Positions 1 to 11,550 of a stretch of DNA of 64,000 bases are shown one piece after another; positions within the stretch are counted from its first letter, which is position 1; each line of letters opens with the position of its first letter. The position numbers were made by a program, and so were the translations under genes. The notes under the pieces were generated by a model. That model did no database searches and was not told the origin of the DNA. It saw only the letters and a list, made by a program, of their open reading frames with translations. Origin of the DNA: Lanius collurio (Eukaryota > Chordata > Aves > Passeriformes > Laniidae); assembly GCA_020086605.1 (NCBI GenBank), contig JACBWW010000017.1:15843257-15907256 (forward strand). Reading direction: 5' to 3'.

Positions 1-418
1 AAGTATTTGCTGGAGTTTAGGTGCCTGCATGAAGATATAAACTCTGAACAGATATATTCAGAGCCAAAGAAAAACATTTTTTCCCAAGGGATTTTTAAAT
101 TTTCAATGAAGTATGAGTATTGATCTTACTCTAAATCTGTGGAAATGAGTTTCTGTAAAACTGAATTTAAGACCCAAGTCAATCTCATTATAGTCTTAAT
201 TTACCCACTATTTACTAGTAGTATTTCAAATCACTTTTTCAGAGGAAATGACAAAGACAAAAAGCATAAAAAGAAGAGGAAGAAGCAATATGAAAGTTGA
301 AAAAAAAGATTACTACTTTAGAGGGAAATCTTAGTAAAATATATATGTTATACAAATAAGATTTGCTCTCAAATGTCACTAGGATTCTCTAAACCAATTG
401 TCCCTGTTTGCACATCAA
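1..418. other. Unannotated AT-rich flank left of the first gap
   Basis: No coding frame, splice pair or recognised repeat is visible. The stretch is AT-rich with short purine runs near 260-310. If the CpG-rich segment right of the gap is a leftward promoter, this could be the start of a first intron, but nothing in the bases shows it. Confidence 0.4.
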
Positions 419-818
419 NNNNNNNNNNNNNNNNNNNNNNNNNNNNNNNNNNNNNNNNNNNNNNNNNNNNNNNNNNNNNNNNNNNNNNNNNNNNNNNNNN
501 NNNNNNNNNNNNNNNNNNNNNNNNNNNNNNNNNNNNNNNNNNNNNNNNNNNNNNNNNNNNNNNNNNNNNNNNNNNNNNNNNNNNNNNNNNNNNNNNNNNN
601 NNNNNNNNNNNNNNNNNNNNNNNNNNNNNNNNNNNNNNNNNNNNNNNNNNNNNNNNNNNNNNNNNNNNNNNNNNNNNNNNNNNNNNNNNNNNNNNNNNNN
701 NNNNNNNNNNNNNNNNNNNNNNNNNNNNNNNNNNNNNNNNNNNNNNNNNNNNNNNNNNNNNNNNNNNNNNNNNNNNNNNNNNNNNNNNNNNNNNNNNNNN
801 NNNNNNNNNNNNNNNNNN
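419..818. other. Assembly gap (400 N)
   Basis: All positions are N. The right border drops straight into very GC-rich sequence, so the gap probably hides the core of a CpG island that was hard to sequence. Open frames crossing it are artefacts of translating N. Confidence 0.99.
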
Positions 819-965
819 CGAGCGGGGCGGGTCGCTGCCCGGAGCGCCGGCAGCCTCCGCTGCACGGCGAGTGCGGGGGGAGGACGGCGGGCGGCACGGA
901 GACCCCCGGGCCCGGCCGGAGCCCCGCCGCTCCGCGGGACGGGGAGAGCCCGGCCCAACGCCGCC
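819..965. promoter_or_regulatory. CpG island edge, probable promoter or first exon
   Basis: I count about 26 CpG dinucleotides in roughly 145 bases, while the rest of the window is strongly CpG-poor. This is the signature of an unmethylated vertebrate CpG-island promoter. Just to the right (about 990-1030) sits a TGCGTCA motif resembling a CRE/AP-1 half-palindrome, then normal AT-rich sequence. No clear start codon with a conserved reading frame is visible, so the first coding exon may lie inside the adjacent gap. Direction of transcription is not shown by the sequence. By synteny, if the gene at 26.7-38 kb is MALRD1, the promoter of PLXDC2 read on the minus strand is a candidate; this is inference only. 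Confidence 0.65.
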
Positions 966-1314
966 TGCTTGTTCAAAAGTTGCTGTGTAAACATGCGTCA
1001 GTTTCGCGGATGACAACTGTAATAACGCCCTAAATCCCCATCCCTGCTCCCCCTTTCCCTCCAGAATGTCCCTGTGTTTTCGGGTAGAGCAGTCTCCCTA
1101 CACACAAACACACACCCCACGCCACCCTCTCCCTTTTATTTTCTATTTCTCTCCGCAAACCAAAGAGTAATGTACACTCATCACTTCAAAAGTGCAATGA
1201 CTGGGAGGGTTCTCCCCCGCAAAAAAAAAAAAAAAATATCTATATGCTTGATTAAACGCACCGTGAATAATCCCATCCCCTACATTAATCTGTGAACAAC
1301 GGCACGGAGACAGA

Positions 1315-1530
1315 AGCGAGCAGAGGGCACATCAATCAAACCCAGACAAGCGAAAGGGGCACTGGGGACCGGGCGGCGGCTTTTTACCAGTTCAGCAAGC
1401 TGTGGAGCTGGTAATCAGCTGAGCAACATGCAGAGAACCGTGAATGCACCAGCCTCTCAGCACTTGCTACCAAATAATTAAATTAATTAGGGCGACAATT
1501 AAATTAATCAAATAAATAGGTCTACGGAAT
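1315..1530. promoter_or_regulatory. Possible conserved noncoding element with homeodomain-like sites
   Basis: Close to the CpG island lies a non-repetitive stretch ending in a dense run of TAATTA/ATTAAT-type cores (about 1471-1520), interrupted by GGGCGAC. TAATTA is the classical homeodomain core, and such clusters are common in developmental enhancers. No protein frame fits. Function is inferred from motif density and position only. Confidence 0.3.
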
Positions 1531-3408
1531 GTCAAACATAGCAGATAACTAATACTTAATCACAAAAGAACAACCAGTAACAAGACCGTGTTTTTCTTTA
1601 ATTTATCACTGTTCCTGAGATTAAGAATTCATCAGGTCCATTGTAAGTGTCTTGCTCTTTAATCATTGAAGAGTTTATGTGTAAATCAAAGCATAACACC
1701 TCTGGGTGTAGGAAGTATATTTAAAGTATAAGCAGAAATTTACTAAATCTTTTCAATGTATACTGAAATATGATACTGAAGGATATTACCAATAAGGTTT
1801 ATATTTGAGTTTATAGTGGGTCTTTCTAGTTTCAAGCTTTTTGCACATACCCTTAAATAAAACAAAGCAAAAAAGCAGTCCAACTATTGCTAAAAATAAC
1901 TGCAGAAAATATATTCTATATTCTCTATATAAGAGAAAGTAATACCAGAGATTTTATGCATCAGGAATTAAATCCTGGCCTTGTTGAAATCTGTGGGGAT
2001 TCAGGGAGTGTTACTACCTTGTATACCATGTGGTCTGCATTATGCCACAGACTTTTGTGGAGATTTGGTCAAGTTATTATTAAAGCTATTGCTGTTTCTT
2101 AAACAAAGTGTAAGACAGAGGCTTCTTCATGCTGTTGGAACACCATTTTTTTCTCTTGCCTGTTGGTCGGATTGCTCAGTTTGTACAAAGTTTTACTGAA
2201 GTTGCTGAGAGGGTTGTTGAGCTTTTTGCCTTTATGGGAAGGGGTAGAGAGGTAGTCTTACAGAAGGACTGACCACACTTTTCAGCTGTTTTTTCAGCAA
2301 AACTATTAGCTGAGAATAAGAGCAATAATGTCTGTAAAACCTTCAAAATCTGTTTCCATCTTCTTTTGTCTTTTTTTTTAAATAATAAAGATTAGATTAT
2401 TGTAAAGTTAAATACAAAAAAATTGAATGATTTGAGAAAAAAGTTTACATGCTGCTAAAATCAATAATAATTTGTCAAGCCCCTTATGTGTAGTATAGAG
2501 AAGCCTAAATGAGGGCAATTATTTTTTTTTTCATTTGTTCTTTCCTTCTCAGTCCTGTAGTTCCAGACTTAAATTCTTCATAGATATACTAAAAAAACTG
2601 CATGCTGAAGAAAGGATTAGCAATAGACAGCTGAAGCATGCAGTTGCAGATAAAAGTGTCAGCAACATACTAGGTCCCACAGTCCTAATTTGCTGTGTTC
2701 TGTGCAGTTGTGCAACAGTTTTGCAGTGTGCCTGCTGTAAGGTTAGCACAGAGTCACAGCATCCAATATATCTTGTTCTCCACAGAAAAAAACCGACTGC
2801 ATCCTCCAAAGAAGGCTGTATGCATTCTGCTTCTTGTACTACAAAACATAATTAGGACATAGTTTATCTTGGTATAATTGTATGTAAAAGCACAGGAAAA
2901 AACTTTTTATTGCACTGAGGAAAATGAAATAAAAGCTAATAATAAACATATAGTGATTAATGACAACATGTCATTGCTGGAAAGGCATTCATAGCACAGA
3001 AGTTTATGCATTTGTTGTTATAAAGCACAAGGAAACCAAGAAGAACAACTTCTTGAAGGCTATCTGAAGTGATGAGCTGTTTTCACTTGAAACACAGTGC
3101 CTGTGATAAGTTTTCATTACTCTTATGTGCTTTTATCTTTGCCATCCTTGCACATTATCTCACCTCTCTTAGGTATATGTCTTGCAGTGGCATAAACAGC
3201 AGTGGTTCCATAGAAATCAATGAGAACACTTCCACTTTCACCAGTCAAGAATATGGCATTATAATTTCTCTTCCTATGTAATCCATCCCTGTTTATAACA
3301 TCAATCACTCAGGAAAAATGGATGGGAAGATTCTCTCTGTTCATTGTGTTCCATTATACTGCTTGCAAATGCCTGCTCTCACTTACATATTCACTTAAGA
3401 ATTTGCCT

Positions 3409-3484
3409 TTTTTTTTTTTTTTTTTTTTTTTTGCTTTTTGGGGTTTTTTTTGGCTTTGTGTTTCCTTTTATTTTTTTTTTTTTG
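3409..3484. repeat. Poly-T low-complexity tract
   Basis: Long T runs with a few G and C interruptions. The phenylalanine-rich frame read through it is a composition artefact. Confidence 0.85.
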
Positions 3485-3816
3485 TATCAACATAGTCTTT
3501 TCAACCTACATGATTTCTGGCCTTATTGTATTACTGATTCTGAAGAACAGAGTTTTTAACATTTCTTTCTCTTTTTCAACATGTTTATAGCTATTCTGCT
3601 TTGGTAGATATAAGAGAGGCACCTTTCAACTGCACTGCTATAAGCATCCAGTGCTAGCCTGGAACAAGAACTACTTTTGAATTTGAGAAGTCAGGGCAGG
3701 ATATCTCTGCTTAATTTGGGGAAAAGAAGCTGGTAGAGATAATTGCAGCATTACTGAGAGAGGAATATATCTGTATTATATATAGAAACTATATTTATAT
3801 ATAAATATATTAATAA

Positions 3817-3858
3817 TATTACATTACATTGCATTGCATTACATTACATTACATTACA
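3817..3858. repeat. Pentanucleotide microsatellite (ATTAC/ATTGC)n
   Basis: About eight consecutive five-base units of the ACATT type, with two units carrying GCATT instead. It follows a TA-rich stretch at 3775-3815. This is a typical simple repeat that may vary in length between individuals. Confidence 0.85.
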
Positions 3859-6800
3859 CATAGAAAAAAGTGAGTTTTCCTGTTTGGTGAACTTACACTT
3901 GCTTTTATTCTGTAAGGGATTGTGTCTGCATATTAATAACCAGACTACAACCATCAGTATTTTCTGTTGTAATTGAGTAGTGCTTAACAAATAACCTACT
4001 TTCCCAGTTGCAGAGGGAAAAAGATGTAGATAATTTTGGAGCCATAAATAATACTCGATCTGCCAGGATTAGTCCCCACAGGGAAAAAATTGATTATGGG
4101 ACCCTTATGGAGCAGGTAGTCCACAGCTTGATGTTACGAGTCTCTCATATTGAAGCTGCACATAGCCTTTAATCTCCAGAGGTGAGTTTGCCACTGAGAT
4201 TCACCTCCCTCCCTTTGGAGCTCTGCATTGGTTAGGGCTCAAGAAGGTGATTTGTGTAGCTATTGGGAATTTGGCCGAGGCATTAGGTTTAGTATTGTCA
4301 AAAGGAGGTGTTAGAGTTGTGAACTTAGAGTGCTGCCTAGCTGGCAGCTGCCTTTGACTTTGCCAGTTCAAAGGAGGAGCACTTTTAGTTGAATCGCTAA
4401 AGGGCTCTGCAAAGCTCAGATGTTAAGCATGAGGCAGAGAGGCAGCTTCCTTGTTAAACGGGGAAATACAGTAACTTTCCTGAGAAACTGCGCTACACTT
4501 TTAAACAAGCCTTTGTTTCTTTCCCTCTTCCCCTGGCTGGGAGAGCCTTTAGTCTCACCAGTCAGTCAGCTTGATTTTCTGGGGAAAGCACTGAGGTTCC
4601 CTTTCTGGTTGAGTCACATCCAGAAGGCTTCTGCTAAGTTCCCTGTAACTCTCTGTGAGGTGCTGTATGCAAATACATGAGTTTGCATGATTGTGCCTAA
4701 TTAGAATCTGTCCATATTGTGGCTCTAAGAGCTGTGTGGTTAATGCCAATGCAGCTTTGTTCAGTGGAGCTTTCTGCTTATCTCTAAGACAGCAGGACTG
4801 CAAAACTCCCACATGTGCTGCCTTTTGCCTCTGCCACAACGCATGGTTAGGAAGAGTTTCTTTTGTGGTAAAGAGAGTTCAGATTCATGAAGTGGTAGAC
4901 ACTTTGTGATGTGGAAAGTGGAACTCAGTCTCATTATCTCACACAGTGATAAAGTGGTTCACTGGAAATTTGAGGAAGGGAAAAATTAAAGAGGAACATT
5001 TCAGCAAGCAAAGCAGCATGAAAAAATAATAGAGTTTGAGGTTAAACAAAAAGTTTAATCCAAAACAGTTTTGATATTTATTTGAACTCTGAAATTATTT
5101 TAAAAGAATGGAATTGGTTTTGAAATGGAACATACTTCCAGAATGAGAAACCAAAAAGTTCCAGCTAAAGTTCAACTATTTGAACTCAAGATGCTTCAAA
5201 CTCATTCTTTCAATGAATCTACCTTTGTGACAACACTGACACGGGCAGAAGCAATGGTGCACCAAATAATGCCTTCACCTGTTTGTGATTGGGAGCTACA
5301 AGGACATTACTCAACTTTGAACACCACAAGGCAGAAAATCCCAAAACAGGGCCTGGGAGTTTCAAGTCACACACCCCATCCCTGCAACTCCAGTGAAGGC
5401 TGTGGCTGTGACCCTTACTCAACTCATGTCCAGTACAGTGATAGCTGTGGACCCAGGACTGGAGGAACTAGAAGGTTTCCTGAACTCTTGTGGCAGGGCC
5501 GGGTTTAATAGAGAAGTTAATATTGCAGTGTAGCACTGGTCAGCAGGCTAAATTAAACCCATAGAAGAACTGAAAGAGGCTAAAAGGTGACACAGAGGAG
5601 AAAGCAAGCATGGAAATGAAAGTGAGAGAAGAAAAAAACAATTTTGTCTGACATTTCTCTACTGCTGTGATGGAAACTTTATTTATGTATGGATGCAGAC
5701 TTTTGTGTGATGAACCATACATGCACAGGACTCAAGCCTTTTTTCATGGATGGCTACAGGGAAAGTGGGATGCCCTAAGGACAGGAATGGTGGCAAAACA
5801 AGTCATTATTTCTCATTCAGCCAAGGTAGTGGGGCTCAGCATAGGATAATGTTCAGAAAGGACACATTTCTTGATGGGCATGGTGGTACCAGTAGTCACT
5901 GAAGTAGTCAAGAAAGCTAAGAACAAAAATTTTCAGCTACAATTAAAACCAATTCAACCTCAAACATAGCTTTTCAGTGGCCTCATTTTTTAAGAAAGCA
6001 ATCTTTATTAGAATCTGCAGAAGCATGCCAAGCAATTCTCCACTAAGTCCTTTCTTACTCATGATCCGGAGCTGGTAGGAGGGCCTGAGCAATTACTATG
6101 GCCCATACAGTTGTGAGTAGAGTTCGCTTTTTTAATTATTTGAGACCAAAGAAAGAAATCTGCTGCTGAGCACAGCAGGGGAAGGCAGTCTAGGGTTAGG
6201 ACTGGTGTTACAAAAAGTAATTGGGTTGGGATTAGGTTTTAGGTCAGCAAGACTGGGCAAACTTTAATGCTAGAATGATCTTAACAAGTGCTTAGCAGAG
6301 ACAACTGACACAGGAGTAGCTGTGACACTGACCTGCAGAGGGTCAATGCCTGGTGTTAATGGTGGTTGTGGGGGTGGGGGAAGGAGCAGCTGCAACAAGT
6401 AGGCAAAGTTTGGGAGTTAAGTAGTGAAAACAATTAGCACATTTTTGTGCACCGGCCCCAGCAGCATTACAATCTGCTGCACATCCAGCAGCTCACTGCC
6501 TGTTTATCTTTCCAAACTTGCTTGCACCTGAAACTACAGATTCCTGTAGCAGTTTGTGGCCAGGATTGCCCCAGCTTGGTCCATTATGGGTGTCAAGACT
6601 GTGCAACATGTCTAAAGTGCAGCTCAGATGTGGTGCTTTTTCTTCAATTCAACACTTGAAAGAAATAATGCTGTTGAATAACTGGCTCCCTTAAACGTGA
6701 AGACTGTTGTGATGGATCTTAAAATGCATTATAAACATTCAGTGTGTCGGAATCCACAGCTGATGTGCAAAATGCCACTGTGACTTGTGCTGATAGCAGG

Positions 6801-9731
6801 CTTAAGGAAGGGATATATCTTCAAAGAAAAGCATAACCTAGCAAGTTTACTTCCTTTCAGCCACTGTGGCAATACTTCCTTTGCCAGGGAAATTTTAGCA
6901 AGGGAAGAACTTTCCAGGAGCAGTTGGATGCTAAAGCAGATGAATGTCTCCTTTTATCTTGTTTTGAAGTGGTCCTTGCTTGGATATCACAGATTGAAAA
7001 GTTTTCTGTAGTGATTCCTGTCTCTAGGAAACATAAGAATTATTTAGCCAAAGGTAGGTAAACCCATCTGCCAGGCAACAGGCTTGCCCCAAGCAGTAAG
7101 TTCTGCTCTCTGATTGCTGCCACCCCTCTCTCTCCCCAGTAAGGCTTCCCTGTAATTTGCCCCTTCACATTGGTCCAAACTGCCCTTGAACACCTTAGCC
7201 CTTATATAACCATTAAGATATGACTTTTTGTGATTTCCACATACACCATAGAGCCTGGCTGTGTGCCTAATGAGAAATGGTAACCTTCCAGTGAAGGGTA
7301 GCACTTACTTGATGATTTTTCATGTCAGAAATCCAACCCAGATAAGTGTTTATTGTGGGACTTTGATCTCAAAGATTTAGCTCTCCCTGCAGAGCAAAAG
7401 CAGATGCTTGGTAAGCTGTAGCTGTAGTCCTGACAACCCTTTCAAATGTCTAGACAGTGGAAAAGAGGTGATTACATCCTCTTTTAAACTCAACTGCAAC
7501 AATTCAACATGCTTACTGTGTTTACTTCAGGATGAACCTATTTACACTGCTTTGTTTCATGAAACTGCAAGTGTCTAACGCTATTGAAAGATGCAGGATG
7601 ATAAGGTGGTCAGGATAAAAACCTGCAGTAATAAATCTGAGAGGTGTACTAGGTCACAGATGGTCCTTATGTAGACTTTAGCATGGACCTAGAGATTAAG
7701 GAGTTTGATAGCACACATTTACAGCTAATACTTATCATTTAGAGTCTTGAAAATGTTAACACTTACAGAAAGTCTATTTAATTAATACTCATTGAAGAAC
7801 ACATTAAATCCCAGAGACAAAGCCAGGAAATATCCAACATTGCTAATTTACTTTATGCCATGTATTGAACAGGGAAAGAGAAAACTGAGTTATCATAGTC
7901 ATAATGGATGAAGAGCTATCTTACAAGACAATAGATTTAGGAAAAGAGATGAAAAGAGAAGGGAAGGAAATTCCACCTTAGTCAGCATGCTAGAAATAGA
8001 TATCATTTCAGCAGTTTCTCCAAGCAAAGCCAGCCATGGAAGCTGGAGATATTAATGTGCCAGGACTGTATTAGTTGCTTTCTAGTTTTGTAATTAAGAA
8101 CCTAAAACTTTTCCTTTTGGTAGAGTAAAACTTCTGATTTTTTTTTGTTAATCTGTTGTGGCATTTAAAATTATCTCAGGTTCTTCTGATAAATCAGAAG
8201 GGCTTTTCCCTATGGGAGGCCTAACAAGATAGTACTGCCAACACAGAATCACAGAACAAACTCTTTGGATGCTAGAGAACTCAGAAAAGTTTGGGAATCT
8301 CAGAAAATGTATTCAACTCAATACAAATTTTTAAACAAACCTCTAAGTAAACATAAACTGTAAATACTTTAAACCTTTTTCAATGGCAAAGCTGTTGATC
8401 AAGTCAGGAAAATCCATACCCTGGTATGCTGTTTTATTCTTGTAGTAAGTTGTCCAGGTCCGAATACCTGCTCATGTGAAAAGCTGAGGTTACTATTGTC
8501 AAAATGTGATCTTAAGCTTGATTCAGGAAGGTTTTGTGGACTACTTTCTCAACTTCTCTGTCTCCTAACATTAATTTTGAACAGTCTTATTTCATGTGAT
8601 CCAAAAAATCAGTTTCCCAGTCGTGTTTGTAAGATGCCACTAAATGAAATGTCATTAAATCAACAGGAGTTCTTATTTTTGAGGATGATTTTCTGGATGT
8701 ATTTTTAATGCTTGTTACAATTCCAGTTTGTTGCATTTATTTAATTCACAAAATAATGAAAAAATAAGTCTTCAAAGATGTTTCCAGTAAGGTTGTGTCA
8801 CCAGTTCAGACTGGATTTCAAAAATGAGTAGGTAGTAAAAGCATACAAGTTAGATCTATCTACCTACTCAGTAAATATAAGATTTTTCTTAGATCTCAAT
8901 TTTTTGCTTCACCATGAAGTCTGAGTTTCGCAGCTCCAGCTGCCAAGGTTGCTCTGCTAACATCAAGAAGAATTAGGGTTTTTTTTTATTTCTAGTGCAA
9001 AATGAATCCTACATACAGAAGACATGCTGTGTATATGAAGATTGTAAACCAAAGGTTTTCTAAAATGAAAATAGCGTCTAAAGCTGGCAATGTTTGAATG
9101 CTAGCAAACAAAAAGGAAAAAGAGGATAAATTTTAAATTTGGAAGCACTTAGTGAATTTTTAAGGGCAGATGACACATGATAATGTTAACTGAAATCTGT
9201 TTAACTCATGAAGTCATAACTCACAGTTTCTCCTCAAACCATGCTGTTATGCTGGCAACAATTAACTCTTTAGCAATATCAAATAAGGAGATGATGGAAA
9301 AAAACAATTCCCTTATGTTCCTTTCAGTAATAAAAGAAGATGTCTAAAGAGCTAATACCTTTGCACACAGTCTGAGGATTTTATCCTAATCTTATTAAGT
9401 ATTTTTTCAGCTATAAATTTCCACATGTAATGGAATGTATCTAAAAGATGCAGGTCAGTCAGTGTCACAAGTCAAAATATGTTCTGAAAAATAAACTTCT
9501 TTGCTTTGTAATCCATCATCCATTTCTTTCTGCCTTTTTTTAATTGCATTTCCCTTGTTTCTTATTTTTTTTGCTCATGAAGAATGGCGCTTTGAAGCAA
9601 GAAAGTTATAAACTGTAGGCTCTGTAAATAAGTTTATGTCAAATATTCTTGAGAGATTTACACTCTGTCATTCAAGTGAATTGCTTTTTAGAGGTTTGAC
9701 ACTAGTAGTTTTGTCCACATGTTTTTCAAAG

Positions 9732-10338
9732 TGTTGTGTTTTAATCCCAGTCAGTAATTAAGTGCCACACAGCCACTCATTGCCCCTAACACATTCTTGA
9801 AGGGTAGAAGAATCAGAAAGAAAAGGTAAACCTCATGGGTTGATATAAGAACACTTTAATAATTGAAACAATAGTGATAATGTTGATAATAACAATGACA
9901 ATAATTATAATAACTACAACAACAATAATAGTAATGGTAAAGAGAGGTAGAGAGAATAATAGAATAATACAATCCAGGAGAAACAAGAGATGCAGAATAC
10001 AACTAGTCACCAATACCCAGTCCATCCCTGAACAGAGACCAGCTCCTCCCAGACAACTCTCCCAGTTCATATACTGGGCATGATTTCCTATGGTGTGGAA
10101 TATCCCTTTGGCGAGTCCTGGTCAGCTGTCATGGCTGTGCTCCCTCACAGCTTTTTGTGCCCATCCTCACTAGCAAACCTGAGACACTGAGAAGTCCTTG
10201 ATTTAGGGTAAGCACTACTTAACAGCAGCTAAAACATTAGTGTGTTACCTACGTTATTCTCATATGAAATTCAAAAAAACCAGCACTGTACCAGCTACTA
10301 AAAAGAAAATCAACTCTGTCCCAGCCAAGACCAGAATA
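9732..10338 (-). mobile_element. Solo LTR of an avian endogenous retrovirus (ERVL-like), minus strand
   Basis: Read on the minus strand, the element follows a widespread bird LTR pattern I know. The start resembles GGTCTTGGCTGGGACAGAG, a TATA-like AGTATATG lies near 10070, and there are a trinucleotide-rich AAT/ACA stretch (9856-9940 on the plus strand) and an end matching CTGGGATTAAAACAC. Length is about 607 bases. Flanking 5-mers are CAAAG (9727-9731) and AAAAG (10339-10343), a target duplication with one mismatch; five bases is the usual length for ERVL-type integration. The start TG appears mutated. No internal retroviral genes are next to it, so it is a solo LTR left by recombination. 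Family name not assigned. Confidence 0.75.
9856..9942. repeat. Imperfect ATT/AAC trinucleotide-rich stretch inside the LTR
   Basis: Degenerate repeats of ATA, ACA and ATG triplets. It belongs to the body of the LTR at 9732-10338 rather than being an independent microsatellite. The isoleucine/valine-rich frame on the opposite strand is spurious. Confidence 0.7.
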
Positions 10339-11167
10339 AAAAGAAGACTAACTGCTTTTTTTTTTTTTAAATTATAATTTGAGATTTTGAATGCATCTAC
10401 ATTTTTTGTTTGTTTGTTAGTTTGCTTAGAAAAGGTAATCACAGAACAGCGTATTATTCTAAATTCAGAATTTTGTTCAACACTGTGACTCATTCCAATG
10501 CATGTAGCTCATACTCTCTCTTTCAGTCATTGAAACACAAATAGGAATTCTTACATTCCCCATTTACCTAAATTCCTTGTAAGTATGGTTACATTGGTCT
10601 GAATAAGAGTTAAATGTGCAGGACCACAGGGAGACATCCTTGGCTAGAGTCAGTCACATCACACTCTGGGTTCAACCTGCTAAGTAGTTTAGCCAAGTTA
10701 GAAAACGGAGCCAGTGTGTATAAAATAAGAGCAAGTTGTAGTCTAGGGAGAAAAAAAGCCCCAAACATATGCAACTGACTTTGGCCTCCTGATGTTTGGG
10801 GGTTTTTTTGTCTGTACTAGCTCACAACAACAATTGTAGAATATTTTCACTTTCTTGTATGGCTGAAGAAGAACTCCTCATGGAAATCAATTTTAGAGGT
10901 CCACTCTGACAACAGGCAAAACAGTTTTATCTAGTTAAGACATCTAAGCACAGTCTTCAGATTGTGTGAACTGAAATACTTGGATGCCCAAGAGAATTAA
11001 GTCAGTTCAAAACATTTGAGGATCTGGAATACAGTGGCAACACACGGCTGGATTTCAAACCCTTCTCCAGAACACCCCTCTGAGAATTACAGACTTGACT
11101 GGAGTCTTTCAGCAGGTGAAATGGTTATACGGGTAATAATCAGAAAATATCCAGCCTTAAAACCCTG
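10339..11167. other. Spacer between two LTRs, nothing recognised
   Basis: AT-rich sequence with a poly-T run near 10356-10368 and a TTTG repeat near 10405. I see no gag, pol or env similarity in any frame, so it is not an internal provirus body. Confidence 0.5.
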
Positions 11168-11550
11168 TGTCCTGGGTTGCAGTGTGTTCTGTTACCATCC
11201 TCATGAGCTGTTGAAACCAGGAGGGACAGTGTTTCCTTCCTCCAGACTATCTTTCTGTTAATGGCCCGTCAATGCCCTGCCCCATGATTCATCATCCCAT
11301 TGTGAGATGCTCCACCCAGAAGGAGGAACCAAGGATTCCATCCTGGATATAATCTGAGATTCCAAACACCACCAATGCCCCTTCCACTGGATGCTTTGAG
11401 GACAGGAGCTACACAGGCACCACTGGACCCTCCAAGGAAGAGCAGACCCTTCTACAGGATCACTGCTTCAACAGAGCCACAGCCACCATTTGATTGGACT
11501 GCTACCGCCACTCTGACTTTTTCATTTTTTCATTTCATTCATATTTTCAT
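11168..11550 (+). mobile_element. Avian LTR-like interspersed repeat
   Basis: The segment begins TGTCCTGGGTTGCAG and contains phrases I recognise from a repeat common in bird genomes, such as GATTCATCATCCCATTGTGA, GGATATAATCTGAGATT, CTGGATGCTTTGAGGACAGG and ACAGGATCACTGCTTCAACA. It ends in a TTTTCATTTCATT stretch. GC content is higher than in the flanks. It is non-coding; the frame at 11375-11569 is within the repeat. The 3' limit and family are uncertain, and no target duplication was found. Confidence 0.65.

Larger units (their letters stand above)
1531..9731. other. Intergenic AT-rich sequence, no gene recognised
   Basis: I see no supported exon, RNA gene or full repeat here. Open frames in it (for example 2535-2855 and 5125-5508) lack protein-like composition, domain motifs and splice context. 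The stretch holds poly-T tracts (3409-3484), a pentanucleotide repeat near 3.83 kb and a purine-rich patch around 5570-5640. A CR1-like 3' terminal motif at about 8240 is too short to call. Confidence 0.5.

Noticed and set aside
5125..5508. Plus-strand open frame of 127 residues
   Set aside because: Mixed composition without domain, splice or promoter context; similar frames are expected by chance in 64 kb.
8238..8300. ACACAGAATCACAGAAC resembling a CR1 terminus
   Set aside because: Only about 17 bases match and the sequence beyond does not continue as CR1.
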